NCBI GenBank assembly: GCA_036377595.1
Contig: DASUYB010000088.1
Coordinates: 54,354-118,353, forward strand
Source: Longimicrobium sp.
Lineage (GTDB): Bacteria > Gemmatimonadota > Gemmatimonadetes > Longimicrobiales > Longimicrobiaceae
Direction of reading: 5' to 3'
DNA: 64,000 nucleotides
Part shown: positions 10,228 through 18,222 of the stretch, one piece after another
How positions within the stretch are numbered: position 1 is the stretch's first letter
How the letters are laid out: each line of letters starts with the position of its first letter
Program-made: the position numbers and the translations under genes
The notes under the pieces: generated by a model
Database searches by the model: none
Told to the model about the DNA's origin: nothing
What the model saw: the letters and a program-made list of their open reading frames with translations, nothing else

Positions 10228-11598
10228 TCACTCCGGCAGCGCCGCCCGCAGCGTATCCACCAGCCCCTGCGCCTCGTCGCGCGTGGGGGCTTCGCAGATG
10301 ATGCGGACGATCGGCTCCGTCCCCGACGGGCGGAGATGCGCCCAGCTCTTCTTCTCCGGCCAGGAGAGGCGCAGCCCGTCCTGCCGGTCCGCCTCGGCCT
10401 CGGGGAAGCGCGCCGCCAGCGCGTCGTAGACGGCGTCGAGCGGCTGGCCGGGGCGCGGCAGCTTTTCCTTCACGATCTCGTAGCGGCCGATCTCCGCCGC
10501 CAGCTCGCTCAGCGGCTGCCCCGTCTCCGCCAGCAGCTGCAGCACCAGCGCGGCCGCGACCGGCGCGTCGCGCGTCAGGTGCACGTCGGGGAGGATCACC
10601 CCGCCGTTCCCCTCGCCGCCGACGGTGGCGTTCTCCGCTTGCATCCGCCGCGCCACGTTGATCTCGCCCACCGGCGCGCGGAAGAGCGGCACGCCGGCCT
10701 TCGCGGCCACGTCGTCCATCAGGCGGCTGGTGGAGAGGTTGGTGACCAGCGCGCCCGGCCGGTGGCGCAGCACCAGCGCCGAGGCGAGGGCGAGCGTGTA
10801 GTCCTCGCCGATCGCCTTCCCCTGCTCGGAGACGAGGGAGAGGCGGTCCACGTCCGGGTCCGTCGCCAGGCCGACCGCGGCGCCGGTGCGGCGGACCAGC
10901 GCCTCCAGCTCGCCCAGGTTCTCCGCGACGGGCTCGGGCTCGCGCGGGAAGAGGCCGTCGGTCTCCAGGTTGATCGCGTCGACGGTGCAGCCGAGCGCCT
11001 CGAGCAGCCGCGGGAAGATCGTCCCCCCCGCGCCGCGCACGCAGTCGAGCGCAACGTGGTAGCGCATCGAGCGGATCCGCTCCACGTCGAGGAAGGGGAT
11101 GGCCAGGATGCGCTGGACGTGGCGCTCGGCGGCGCCCTCGTCCGCGCGCCATCCCCCCAGCTCCTGCCAGGTCGCGCGCGGGATCTCGCCGTCCAGCAGC
11201 GCGCGCATCTCCTTCCCCTCGTCGGCGTCCAGGAACATCCCGCTGGGGCCGATGAACTTCAGCGCGTTCCACTCGATGGGATTGTGGCTCGCGGTGACGG
11301 CCAATCCCCCCGCCGCCTTCAGGTCCTCCACCGCCAGCTGCACGCTCGGCGTGGCGGCGATGCCCACGTCCACCACGTCGCAGCCGGCGGCCTGCAGCGC
11401 GGCGGTGGCGGCGCGCGCGAACATCGCCCCGGAGACGCGGCTGTCGCGGCCGATCACCACCGTCTTCCCCGGCCCGCGGCGCCGCGCGTATGCGCCGAAC
11501 GCGGCCGCGAACCAAGCGATCACCTCCGGCGTCAGCCCGTCGCCCACGCGCCCGCGGACGCCGGAGACGCTCACCATCAGCTTCGAAGTATCCAGCAT
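10228..11598 (-). CDS. glmM: Phosphoglucosamine mutase / phosphohexomutase
   Basis: A 456-residue alpha-D-phosphohexomutase. The phosphoserine loop is VTASHNP (Ser104), the metal loop is TDPDVDRL (Asp247, 249, 251), the sugar-binding loop is GEGNGGVI, and the phosphate-binding C-terminal motif is RPSGTEP. It converts GlcN-6-P to GlcN-1-P for UDP-GlcNAc; its place just upstream of glmS supports GlmM over PgcA/ManB, though sequence alone cannot exclude the latter. The ribosome site is weak (GAGTGGG); a later ATG at 11577 is a possible alternative start. Confidence 0.85.
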   Translation of the reverse strand: MLDTSKLMVSVSGVRGRVGDGLTPEVIAWFAAAFGAYARRRGPGKTVVIGRDSRVSGAMFARAATAALQAAGCDVVDVGIAATPSVQLAVEDLKAAGGLAVTASHNPIEWNALKFIGPSGMFLDADEGKEMRALLDGEIPRATWQELGGWRADEGAAERHVQRILAIPFLDVERIRSMRYHVALDCVRGAGGTIFPRLLEALGCTVDAINLETDGLFPREPEPVAENLGELEALVRRTGAAVGLATDPDVDRLSLVSEQGKAIGEDYTLALASALVLRHRPGALVTNLSTSRLMDDVAAKAGVPLFRAPVGEINVARRMQAENATVGGEGNGGVILPDVHLTRDAPVAAALVLQLLAETGQPLSELAAEIGRYEIVKEKLPRPGQPLDAVYDALAARFPEAEADRQDGLRLSWPEKKSWAHLRPSGTEPIVRIICEAPTRDEAQGLVDTLRAALPE

Positions 11599-12080
11599 CC
11601 CACTCGCACCCAGAGTTCAAGATCTGTCTTGCCCCACCGCCCGGCGCCGCCTCCGCGCGGACTGCGGGGAAGGTCATGACGCGCTCTGCAACCTTCCACG
11701 CGGTCCTCGGACTCACGAGAGCCCGGGGAATCGCGGGATACCGCGGCCGCAGTCCCGAAGGGACTTTGTGCCGTTGTTGCCGCGAATTCATTCGCCCGGC
11801 ATATCCCGGCGCCGCCGCTCACTCAGCACTCAGCACTCAGCACTCAGCACTCAGCACTCAGCACTCAGCACTCAGCGGGGACAAAAGTCGCGCCGCGGGC
11901 ACGGAGTGCCGGGGGCGCGACGGGGCGGTGAATGTCGGGGCCGCCGTGCGCTCCGTCAAGGCAAACAGATGAGTGAAAGCGGGGTGGCGATTGCAAGAAC
12001 GGTTCTCGTCTTGCGTTCGGCGCGCCGAACGGTAGGTTGGCGCGCCGTATGCCGGCGCGGACCCCCACATCGGACCCAAC
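11599..12080. repeat. Non-coding gap with (CTCAGCA) array and palindromes
   Basis: This 482-base stretch has no convincing gene. It holds a small palindrome (AGTCCCGAAGGGACT, 11752-11766), a GCGAATTCATTCGC palindrome near 11781, a pure tandem array of CTCAGCA (11820-11875, about eight units), and then the promoter region of the acyl-CoA-synthetase-like gene. On its minus strand the array reads TGCTGAG, which gives TGA in all three frames. Confidence 0.85.
12011..12038 (+). promoter_or_regulatory. Putative promoter with 18-bp palindrome
   Basis: TTGCGT (12011-12016), a 16-base spacer and TAGGTT (12033-12038) form a plausible sigma70 promoter 43 bases before the GTG of the acyl-CoA-synthetase-like gene. 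A perfect 18-bp palindrome, CGTTCGGCGCGCCGAACG, covers 12014-12031, overlapping the -35 end and the spacer. That is where a repressor dimer would block polymerase. Confidence 0.45.
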
Positions 12081-13505
12081 GTGACGCAGCCGCTGGACTC
12101 CCTGCTGACGGCCACCGCGCGGCTCGCCCCCGAGCGCATGGCCCTGGCCGCCGACGCGCCCGCCACCTGGTTCGAGCTGGAGCGCCGGGTCCGCGACTTC
12201 GCCGACGCGCTGCGGGGGATGGGGGTCAACGGCGGCCGCCTGGGCCTTCTCCTCCCCAACGTCCCCGCCTTTCCCACCGCCTTCTTCGGCACCCTGCGCG
12301 CGGGCGCCGGCGCGGTGATGCTCAACCCCCTCCTCTCCCCGCGCGAGACCGGCGAGTACCTGGCCGACGCCCGCGCGCGCGGGGTGATCACCATCGAGGC
12401 GCTCGAGCACCTCGTCCCCACCGGCATCCCCAAGCTGTGCGTGGACGCGGCCGATGGCGCGCTGGAGACGGAGTGGGACCTCCGCCCGCGCGACGCCGAG
12501 CTCGACGGACCGCTCCCGCGCGGCGACCGCGAGGCCGTCGTCATCCACACCTCGGCGATGGACGGGTGGGCGCGCGGGGCGCGGCTCACGCACCGCAACC
12601 TCGTCTCCAACCTGAACGGGGTGATCGAGGCGATGCAGCTGACCGCCGACGACTGCGTGCTGGGGCTGCTCCCGTGGGTGCACGCGTTCGGGTTGACGGT
12701 GACGCTGAACGCGCCCGTGGCGGCGGGCGCGCGGATGGTGCCGGTGGAGCGCTTCCACCCCGCGAAGGTGCTGGGCTGGCTGGAGTCGGAGTGCGCCACG
12801 GTGATCTCCGGCGTTCCCGCGATGTTCGTCGCCCTCGTCTCCGCGGCCGAGAAGCACGGCGTGCCCATGCACCGGCTGCGCATCGCCATCTGCGGCGGCG
12901 CGCCGCTGCGGGGCGAGGTGGCGCGGCGCTTCGAGGACACCTTCGGCATCCCCCTGCGCGAGGGCTACGGGATCACCGAGTGCTCGCCCGTGGTCCTGTT
13001 CAACCGCGTCGACCGCCCGAACCGCCCGGGGACGCTCGGCTATCCCTTCCCCGGCGTGGACGTGACGCTCCGCGACGCGCGGGGCGGGATGGTGCCGCCG
13101 GGCGAGCCGGGGGAGATCTGCGTGGAGGGCGCCGGCGTGTTCGCGGGCTACGTGGGCGACGAGGGGCGCGACCCGGCGGTGTTCTGGGACGGCGCCTTCC
13201 GCACCGGCGACCTGGGCGTGGCCGAACCGGACGGCGCCGTGCGCTTCCGCGGCGTGCAGAAGCGCATGTTCACCCGCGCGGGCTTCAACGTCTATCCGCG
13301 CGAGGTGGAGCGCGCGCTGACGGCCGACCCGCGCATCGCCGAGGCGTGGGTCACCGCCGCGCCCGACCCGGTGAAGGAGAACGAGGTCGTCCTCACCGTC
13401 GTCCCCGCCGACGACGCCGAGCTCGACGAGGCCGCGGTGAAGCTGATCTGCCGCGAGCGCCTGGCCGCCTACAAGCAGCCCGGCGTCATCACCATCGAAA
13501 ACTGA
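12081..13505 (+). CDS. Acyl-CoA-synthetase-like protein with degenerate ATP motifs
   Basis: A 474-residue protein of the ANL adenylating family by overall shape: LLLPNVPAFPTAFFGTLRAGA, GYGITECSP, and FRTGDLG with the ribose-binding Asp. Two hallmark sites are missing. The P-loop usually reading TSGTTGxPKG is HTSAMDGWARGA (residues 156-167). The C-terminal domain stops at AYKQPGVITIEN, before the PxTxxGK motif that carries the catalytic Lys. Adenylate formation may be lost, or the protein may act as a ligand-binding or scaffold paralog. The GTG start follows a putative promoter at 12011-12038. It is followed by a palindrome. Confidence 0.75.
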   Translation: MTQPLDSLLTATARLAPERMALAADAPATWFELERRVRDFADALRGMGVNGGRLGLLLPNVPAFPTAFFGTLRAGAGAVMLNPLLSPRETGEYLADARARGVITIEALEHLVPTGIPKLCVDAADGALETEWDLRPRDAELDGPLPRGDREAVVIHTSAMDGWARGARLTHRNLVSNLNGVIEAMQLTADDCVLGLLPWVHAFGLTVTLNAPVAAGARMVPVERFHPAKVLGWLESECATVISGVPAMFVALVSAAEKHGVPMHRLRIAICGGAPLRGEVARRFEDTFGIPLREGYGITECSPVVLFNRVDRPNRPGTLGYPFPGVDVTLRDARGGMVPPGEPGEICVEGAGVFAGYVGDEGRDPAVFWDGAFRTGDLGVAEPDGAVRFRGVQKRMFTRAGFNVYPREVERALTADPRIAEAWVTAAPDPVKENEVVLTVVPADDAELDEAAVKLICRERLAAYKQPGVITIEN

Positions 13506-13521
13506 ACCTGAAAACAGCAGG

Positions 13522-13585
13522 TCTCACGCAGAGGAGCAGAGGCAGCAGAGAACTCACCTCTGCTGCCTCTGCTCCTCTGCGTGAG
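13522..13585. repeat. CACGCAGAG-type palindrome
   Basis: Arms starting TCTCACGCAGAGGAGCAGAG and ending CTCTGCTCCTCTGCGTGAG flank a short AACTCAC loop. It sits between the convergent acyl-CoA-synthetase-like gene and the Arg/Gly/Tyr-rich gene, so it could serve both as a terminator. Confidence 0.85.
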
Positions 13586-13605
13586 GCAAAATCGTCTCTG
13601 GAGAT

Positions 13606-14178
13606 TCAGAACCAGCGCGTCCAGTTGCTGGTGTAGCGCATGTCGCGGCCGCGGCCATAGCGGTGCACGTCCATCCCCGCCTCGTCGCTGTCGGGGGTGA
13701 AGCGCGGATGGTACTCCTCCGGCCGCATCCCCTCCATCTGCCAGCGCCGCCGCGCGCCGTAGCCTTCGTCGTAGCCGCCGCGCGCGTATCCCCCGCGGAA
13801 GCCGGGGTCGTATCCCCGATCGTAGCCGCCGTAGCCGCGCGGCGCCCCGCGGTATCCGCCATCGTACCCGGCCTGCATCCGCTTCTGGTCGATCAGCCCC
13901 CACGGGCGGTCGTCCAGCGCCGCGCGCGAGTAGGGGCGGCCCAGGAAGTCCGTCTCGCCCGGCATCGGGTGCTGGTTCTCCGACGGGTGCGCGGTGGGCC
14001 CGAACGCCGTGGGCACGTCGTGCCACCCCATCCGCCCGGCATCGCGCCCGCGGCGGCCCTGCGGCGGTCCCGCGTGCCGCTCGCGCCCGCGGAACATCTC
14101 GTCGTAGCGCGGCATCCCCGCCATCCGCCCGCCCTGCCAGCCGCCGAAGTCGCGGCCGTATCCCCGGTCGTACCGCAT
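13606..14178 (-). CDS. Arg/Gly/Tyr-rich low-complexity protein
   Basis: A 190-residue protein from an ATG with a strong ribosome site (GGGAGGGAGACG). It is rich in Gly, Arg, Tyr and Asp, with irregular repeats such as YDRGYGRDFGGW at the start and GYGGYDRGYDPGFRGGYARGGY in the middle (residues ~115-150); only short motifs such as GRPYSRAALDDRPWGLIDQ look structured. There is no signal peptide or transmembrane segment. Such RGG/YGG composition points to a disordered, possibly nucleic-acid-binding protein (inference). I recognise no named family. The strong ribosome site and clear codon structure argue it is real. Confidence 0.65.
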   Translation of the reverse strand: MRYDRGYGRDFGGWQGGRMAGMPRYDEMFRGRERHAGPPQGRRGRDAGRMGWHDVPTAFGPTAHPSENQHPMPGETDFLGRPYSRAALDDRPWGLIDQKRMQAGYDGGYRGAPRGYGGYDRGYDPGFRGGYARGGYDEGYGARRRWQMEGMRPEEYHPRFTPDSDEAGMDVHRYGRGRDMRYTSNWTRWF

Positions 14179-14263
14179 CGTCTCCCTCCCTGCGTTCACA
14201 CCGCCCGCCATTGGGCGGCAGGCCGGGGGAGACCGGCAACGTCCGGGCCAGAAACCCGGCCGA

Positions 14264-15247
14264 TCAGCACCCGCCCGCGTCGGCGATCGAGCGCCACCCG
14301 TCCGGGCCGCGGCGGAGGATGCTGTACTGCTGGGGGTGCGGCCCGCCGGAACCGGTGAAGATCTCGGGCACGCCGTCGCGGTCCAGGTCCAGCACGTCGA
14401 GCAGCACCGGCGCGTTCGCGTCGTCACCGAACTCGCGCCAGTACAGCGCGGGGCGATACGCATCCCCCTCGCCTTCCGCCAGCACGAAGATCGCCCACGC
14501 GACGGTGCCGATCACGTCGTCCATGCGGCGATACGCCGAGCCGGCGAGCACCGTCGCGCCGCCGGGGAGCGGGCTCGCGTCGACGGCGACGCTCACGCCC
14601 TCGTCCCACGTCGAGCCGTGCGCGTCCGCGCTGTCGCGCAGCAGCGCCGTCATCGCGCGCCGCTCTGCGGGCGTGGGGCGGCGCCGCGGCGCGGGGCCGG
14701 CGGGGAGCTCGAGGTCGGTCGCCAGCCCCGACCAATACGGCGGCAGGCCGCGCGGAACGTGGGCGTTCACGCCGGGGGCACACCCGATTCTCCCGCCGAT
14801 CACCTCCATCCGCCCCGCCGGACGGCCGGCGCGAAGGAGCGTGTACGCGTGCCCGTCGTCCAGCCATCGCCGCGCGAAGGGAAACTCCGGCGCCGGCATG
14901 GCCGACGGCATGCGCGGCCGGCGCAGCTCGCCGTTCGGCTTCACCAGCACGATGGCGTCGGCGTCCGCCCAACCTCGGTGGGCGTCGCGGACCGCCAGGA
15001 CCAGGTGGTCGCCCGCGCCACCGGTGTCCGCGGCGAGCTCGGGTGCGCCGTGGTCGGCCGCGCGCCCGCTCGACTCGTGCGACACGGGCGACTCGGCGTA
15101 GAACACGTCCGTGTCCGGCGCCGCTGCGGCCGGCGACGTCGGAGGAGGCGCGGCGGCGGCTCGTCGCGCGGGCGGCGGCCGGTCGTGCCCGCACGCCGCC
15201 ACGGCGATGAACAGCAGGGGGATGGCGATGCGGTGGCTCGTCAGCAT
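14264..15247 (-). CDS. Lipoprotein with DxDxDG C-terminal motif, paralog 3
   Basis: A 327-residue lipoprotein; signal IPLLFIAVAAC places the lipid anchor at Cys19. Landmarks shared with the two upstream genes are a YTLLRAGRPAG-type strand, a GLATDLELPAGP linker, an RRPTPAERRAMTALLRDS helix, an AIFVLAEGE strand, and a calcium-loop-like LDLDRDGVPEIF near the C-terminus, followed by SILRRGPDGW. The last part resembles an FG-GAP/VCBS-type beta-propeller blade, but only one copy is present. Its ATG overlaps the stop of the preceding gene by 7 bases (ATGCTGA), suggesting coupled translation. Function unknown; surface or periplasmic. Confidence 0.75.
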   Translation of the reverse strand: MLTSHRIAIPLLFIAVAACGHDRPPPARRAAAAPPPTSPAAAAPDTDVFYAESPVSHESSGRAADHGAPELAADTGGAGDHLVLAVRDAHRGWADADAIVLVKPNGELRRPRMPSAMPAPEFPFARRWLDDGHAYTLLRAGRPAGRMEVIGGRIGCAPGVNAHVPRGLPPYWSGLATDLELPAGPAPRRRPTPAERRAMTALLRDSADAHGSTWDEGVSVAVDASPLPGGATVLAGSAYRRMDDVIGTVAWAIFVLAEGEGDAYRPALYWREFGDDANAPVLLDVLDLDRDGVPEIFTGSGGPHPQQYSILRRGPDGWRSIADAGGC

Positions 15248-16092
15248 CCGGGCCCTCCCCAGAGAATCTCCCACTGGTCCGCGCGGCGCTGGATCACCTG
15301 GTAGAGGGGATACTGCCCCAGGTTGCTGGTGACGAGCTCGGGGATGCCGTCACCGTCGAGGTCGACGACGTCGAAGAGCGCCGTGTAGTACGCCTCGTCG
15401 GAGTCGCCGGTGACGGTGAGCACCGGCTGCCAGCGGCCGTCCACGCGCTCGGCCACGATGAACGCGCCCCACGCCACCGGCGTGCCGTGCGTCCACTCCG
15501 GCCACGATGACCCGACCAGCGCCGTGCCGCCGTCCGGCATCGCCACCGCGTCGATGCGCTTCCGCGGCGCGTCCACCCACCGGACGGTGTCGTACGCCTG
15601 GATCGTCTCGCGCAGCAACGCCTCCATCGCCGCGCGCTCGGCGGGCGTGGGCGGGCGGCGCAGCGGCGGGCCGGGCGGGACGGGGCGATCCGTCGCCAGC
15701 GCGGACCACTCCTCCGGCGCCGACGCACCCCCGAGCACCTCGGCGGACGAGTCGCCGCCGCAGGTGGGCTGGCGCTCGCCGGCGACCACCCGGCCCGCGG
15801 GGCGGCCAGCCTCCAGCAGCGTGAGCGGGTGCGCGCGGCCGAAGCGCGAGAGGTCGCCCTCCGGCGGGCGGAACGCGTCGGCGCCGAGCCCGCCGGAGTC
15901 CGCGACCTGCGCCAGGACGATGATCCGCGCATCGCCGCGGTACGACTCCACGGCGGCGAGCGTGCGGAAGGGCATGGCCTGGATCACGATCGCCGAGTCG
16001 CCGCCGGCCGCGATGGACGGAGCCGGACGGCGATCGCACGCGGCGAGGGGGACGAGCAGGAGGGAGACGGCGACGCGGCGGAGGATCAGCAT
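15241..16092 (-). CDS. Lipoprotein with DxDxDG C-terminal motif, paralog 2
   Basis: A 283-residue lipoprotein with signal LLLVPLAAC (Cys19). It carries the same block order as its neighbours: LTLLEAGRPAG, ALATDRPVPPGP, RRPPTPAERAAMEALLRETI, AFIVAERVDGRW, VVDLDGDGIPELV, and YQVIQRRADQW. It lacks the Pro/Ala-rich linker after the lipid anchor that paralogs 1 and 3 have. Its start overlaps the stop of paralog 1 by 7 bases, and its stop overlaps the start of paralog 3 by 7, so the three are one translationally coupled unit. I recognise no named family. Confidence 0.75.
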   Translation of the reverse strand: MLILRRVAVSLLLVPLAACDRRPAPSIAAGGDSAIVIQAMPFRTLAAVESYRGDARIIVLAQVADSGGLGADAFRPPEGDLSRFGRAHPLTLLEAGRPAGRVVAGERQPTCGGDSSAEVLGGASAPEEWSALATDRPVPPGPPLRRPPTPAERAAMEALLRETIQAYDTVRWVDAPRKRIDAVAMPDGGTALVGSSWPEWTHGTPVAWGAFIVAERVDGRWQPVLTVTGDSDEAYYTALFDVVDLDGDGIPELVTSNLGQYPLYQVIQRRADQWEILWGGPGC

Positions 16093-17012
16093 CCCCCGCC
16101 GTGCGCGTCGTAGACCGCGGTCCATCCACCGGCGGCGCGGCGGTAGATGGTGTACTGCGACCACTCGCTGTAGCCCGTGCGCGTCACCAGCTCGGGCGAC
16201 CCGTCGCCGTCCAGGTCGGCGGCGTCGAGCAGGAGGCGGCTCATCGGCCTCTCCTCCGTGGGCGACGGCGGGACGGGCACCCAGGTGACCGCCGGCCGCC
16301 ACGCGCCGCCCGCGCGCTCGGCGATCACGAACGCGGCGGCGGCCGGCGGCGCGTCCGCCTCGTCGCCGCGCAGCTCGACATCCCCCGCCAGCACCTCCGC
16401 GCCGCCGGGGACGAGGATGCGCGTCACCCGCACGCTGGCGGACTCGCCCCAGCCGCTGCCGTGCTCCGTCACCGCGCGGCGCAGGAGCGCCGTCATCTCC
16501 GCCACCTCGGCGGCCGTGGCGGCGCGGCGCATCGGCGGCCCCGCCGGGATGGCGAGATCCGTCGCCAGCGCGCTCCCATCGTCAGGATGGAGCGCGGCGC
16601 CGCTCAGCTCCGCGCCGCCCGCGCCGCATCCCTCCTGGTCGGTGCTGCCGACGATCACCGTCCCCGCGGGGCGCCCGAAGTGCAGCAGCGTGTAGCGGTG
16701 GCCGCGGTCGAGCCAGCGCGCATAGAACGCATCCATCGAATCCGCCAGCGGGACGGCGCGATACCCGCCGCCCGCCGGCAGCACGGCCACAGCCTCGCCG
16801 TAGACGTGCCCTTCCTCGTTGTCGTCCACCGCGAACAGCACGTGGTCGCGCGCGGGCTGCGCCGGCGCCTGCGCGGCGGGCGGCGCCGGTGCTGGCGATG
16901 CGGGCCGCGCAGCGACGGCATCCTCCCCGCGCGCGGGCTTCGCCGCCTGGCAGGCGGTGACCGTGGCCGCGAGCAGGAGCGCGGCGGCGGAAAATGGATG
17001 GAAGGGAGACAT
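16086..17012 (-). CDS. Lipoprotein with DxDxDG C-terminal motif, paralog 1
   Basis: A 308-residue lipoprotein with lipobox VTAC (Cys21), then a Pro/Ala-rich linker (residues ~35-58). The shared landmarks are YTLLHFGRPAG, ALATDLAIPAGP, RRAATAAEVAEMTALLRRAV, AFVIAERAGGAW, and ADLDGDGSPELV, followed by YTIYRRAAGGW and a Cys-terminated tail (GGGC) also found in the other two. It lies 19 bases after the UPF0158 gene on the same strand, so all four probably form one operon. The conserved C-terminal Cys in all three paralogs is unusual for lipoproteins. Confidence 0.75.
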   Translation of the reverse strand: MSPFHPFSAAALLLAATVTACQAAKPARGEDAVAARPASPAPAPPAAQAPAQPARDHVLFAVDDNEEGHVYGEAVAVLPAGGGYRAVPLADSMDAFYARWLDRGHRYTLLHFGRPAGTVIVGSTDQEGCGAGGAELSGAALHPDDGSALATDLAIPAGPPMRRAATAAEVAEMTALLRRAVTEHGSGWGESASVRVTRILVPGGAEVLAGDVELRGDEADAPPAAAAFVIAERAGGAWRPAVTWVPVPPSPTEERPMSRLLLDAADLDGDGSPELVTRTGYSEWSQYTIYRRAAGGWTAVYDAHGGGC

Positions 17013-17031
17013 CGGGCGGGAGGGGTGGAGG

Positions 17032-17547
17032 TCAGGGGGAGGCGGACTCCTCCGAGCTGCGATCGACGAAGGGCACCAGCTCGGCGTCGATCTCCTCGCT
17101 GCGCAGCCAGTCGAGCGCCGCCTCGCGCAGCTGGTTCTCGTGGTACGTGAACCATTGCTCGCGCACCTCGGGATGGGCAAGGAGCGCATCCTTGAACGAC
17201 CGGAACGGCCGCCGTCTGTCGAGCGCGTCGAACAGCTCCTCGCGAATGCGCCGGTCATCCACCGTGCCGGCGAAGCGCTCCATGATCCGGAACCCCTCGT
17301 CCGACGAGAGCGACGGGATCGGCAGGTAGCGATCTTCCTTGTCCTCGTCGATCATCTTCCGGACCGCCGCGTCTTCATCCAGGAGCTCGTCTTCTTCCTC
17401 GTCCTCGTCGCTCTCGTCGTCCAGAAGATAATCCTCGTCGGTAAGGATCACCGCGCCGGTCCGGCGGTCCAGGTACCAGAGGTCCGTTCCGTCGCCGCTG
17501 TCCATCGCCATCAGCAGCTCGCCCTCGTCGATCTGGATCTTCGTCAT
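17032..17547 (-). CDS. UPF0158 family protein
   Basis: A 171-residue, very acidic protein matching UPF0158: the N-terminal strand-rich part (LWYLDRRTGAVILTDE), an Asp/Glu run (residues ~40-58), then YLPIPSLSSDEGFRIMERFAG and the helical LDRRRPFRSFKDALLAHPEVREQWF. The family has no settled biochemical role. The start has a good ribosome site (GGAGGTGTGGG). It heads the operon of three lipoproteins and is divergent from the coiled-coil pair at 17691. Confidence 0.85.
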   Translation of the reverse strand: MTKIQIDEGELLMAMDSGDGTDLWYLDRRTGAVILTDEDYLLDDESDEDEEEDELLDEDAAVRKMIDEDKEDRYLPIPSLSSDEGFRIMERFAGTVDDRRIREELFDALDRRRPFRSFKDALLAHPEVREQWFTYHENQLREAALDWLRSEEIDAELVPFVDRSSEESASP

Positions 17548-17603
17548 CCCACACCTCCAGGCGTCAGGGTAAGTGACCGCGTAAAATGCGCCCCATATGC
17601 GCC

Positions 17604-17632
17604 TTGACGTTCTGTCAACATCGTACTAGTTT
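17604..17632 (+). promoter_or_regulatory. Putative sigma70 promoter in divergent gap
   Basis: TTGACG (17604-17609), 17 bases, then TAGTTT (17627-17632), about 60 bases before the coiled-coil gene. The -35 region is itself a small inverted repeat, TTGACgttctGTCAA, offering a TTGACA on the opposite strand toward the UPF0158 gene. One site may therefore serve both directions. Confidence 0.5.
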
Positions 17633-17690
17633 ACGTCTACCACGTCGAATATCATCGCTGCGCCAACCGCCGTCTACCCCGGAGCGAAGC

Positions 17691-17945
17691 ATGAAGCGAT
17701 TCGATTCCAATGGCAGTCCCGTCACGGACGAGTCCAGAAGACGCGCCCACGAGTTCATGGAGGAACTCCGGGCCGAGCTAGAGAAGAATCCTGATCTGCT
17801 CGACGAGTTTCTTGAAGGATTGAAGGAGTTGAATCGAACCCTCGCCCGCACCGTCGCGGGGCTGGAGGAGTCGAACCGGCGCAGCGAGCACACCCGGAGG
17901 GAGATCGACGCGCTGAAGGCCGAGATCCACGCCCAGGCGAGGTGA
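17691..17945 (+). CDS. Small coiled-coil protein
   Basis: An 84-residue, charged, all-helical protein: a helix from ~15 to 50 (RRRAHEFMEELRAELEKN) and a second coiled-coil segment (LARTVAGLEESNRRSEHTRR). No signal peptide or membrane segment. Start at the ATG after GGAGCGAAGC. It overlaps the next gene by 4 bases (GTGA), so the two small proteins are made together and may pair through their coiled coils (inference). Family not recognised. Confidence 0.65.
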   Translation: MKRFDSNGSPVTDESRRRAHEFMEELRAELEKNPDLLDEFLEGLKELNRTLARTVAGLEESNRRSEHTRREIDALKAEIHAQAR

Positions 17946-18214
17946 CCGTCATGTCTCTCAGCGACCTTGCCTCACAATTCAAGGCCGTGATTCAGTTTTC
18001 CGGGAAGATGGAGGCGAACGTGGGCGAGCTCCGCACCCGGGTCGGCTCTGTCGAGGCGGACGTGAAGGACGTCGAGCGCGACCTGCGGTCCCACGGCGAA
18101 CGCATCGCGCGGCTGGAGGCGGCGGGCGAGACGCTGGAGGAGCGCACGACGCTGTACCTCGAGCGCGCGATCCTCCGCGCCACGCGCGGCGACGGTCCCC
18201 GCCTGGCGCCGTAA
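17942..18214 (+). CDS. Small coiled-coil protein
   Basis: A 90-residue protein (87 if the ATG at 17951 is used). After a short N-terminal helix (LSDLASQFKAVIQF) comes a long heptad-patterned helix: MEANVGELRTRVGSVEADV, then DVERDLRSHGERIARLE. The pattern resembles the stalk-like helices of phage-tail or secretion accessory proteins, but nothing nearby supports such a role. The GTG start overlaps the upstream stop. Convergent with the asparaginase gene, 8 bases apart. Confidence 0.6.
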   Translation: MTVMSLSDLASQFKAVIQFSGKMEANVGELRTRVGSVEADVKDVERDLRSHGERIARLEAAGETLEERTTLYLERAILRATRGDGPRLAP

Positions 18215-18222
18215 AACCCCGC

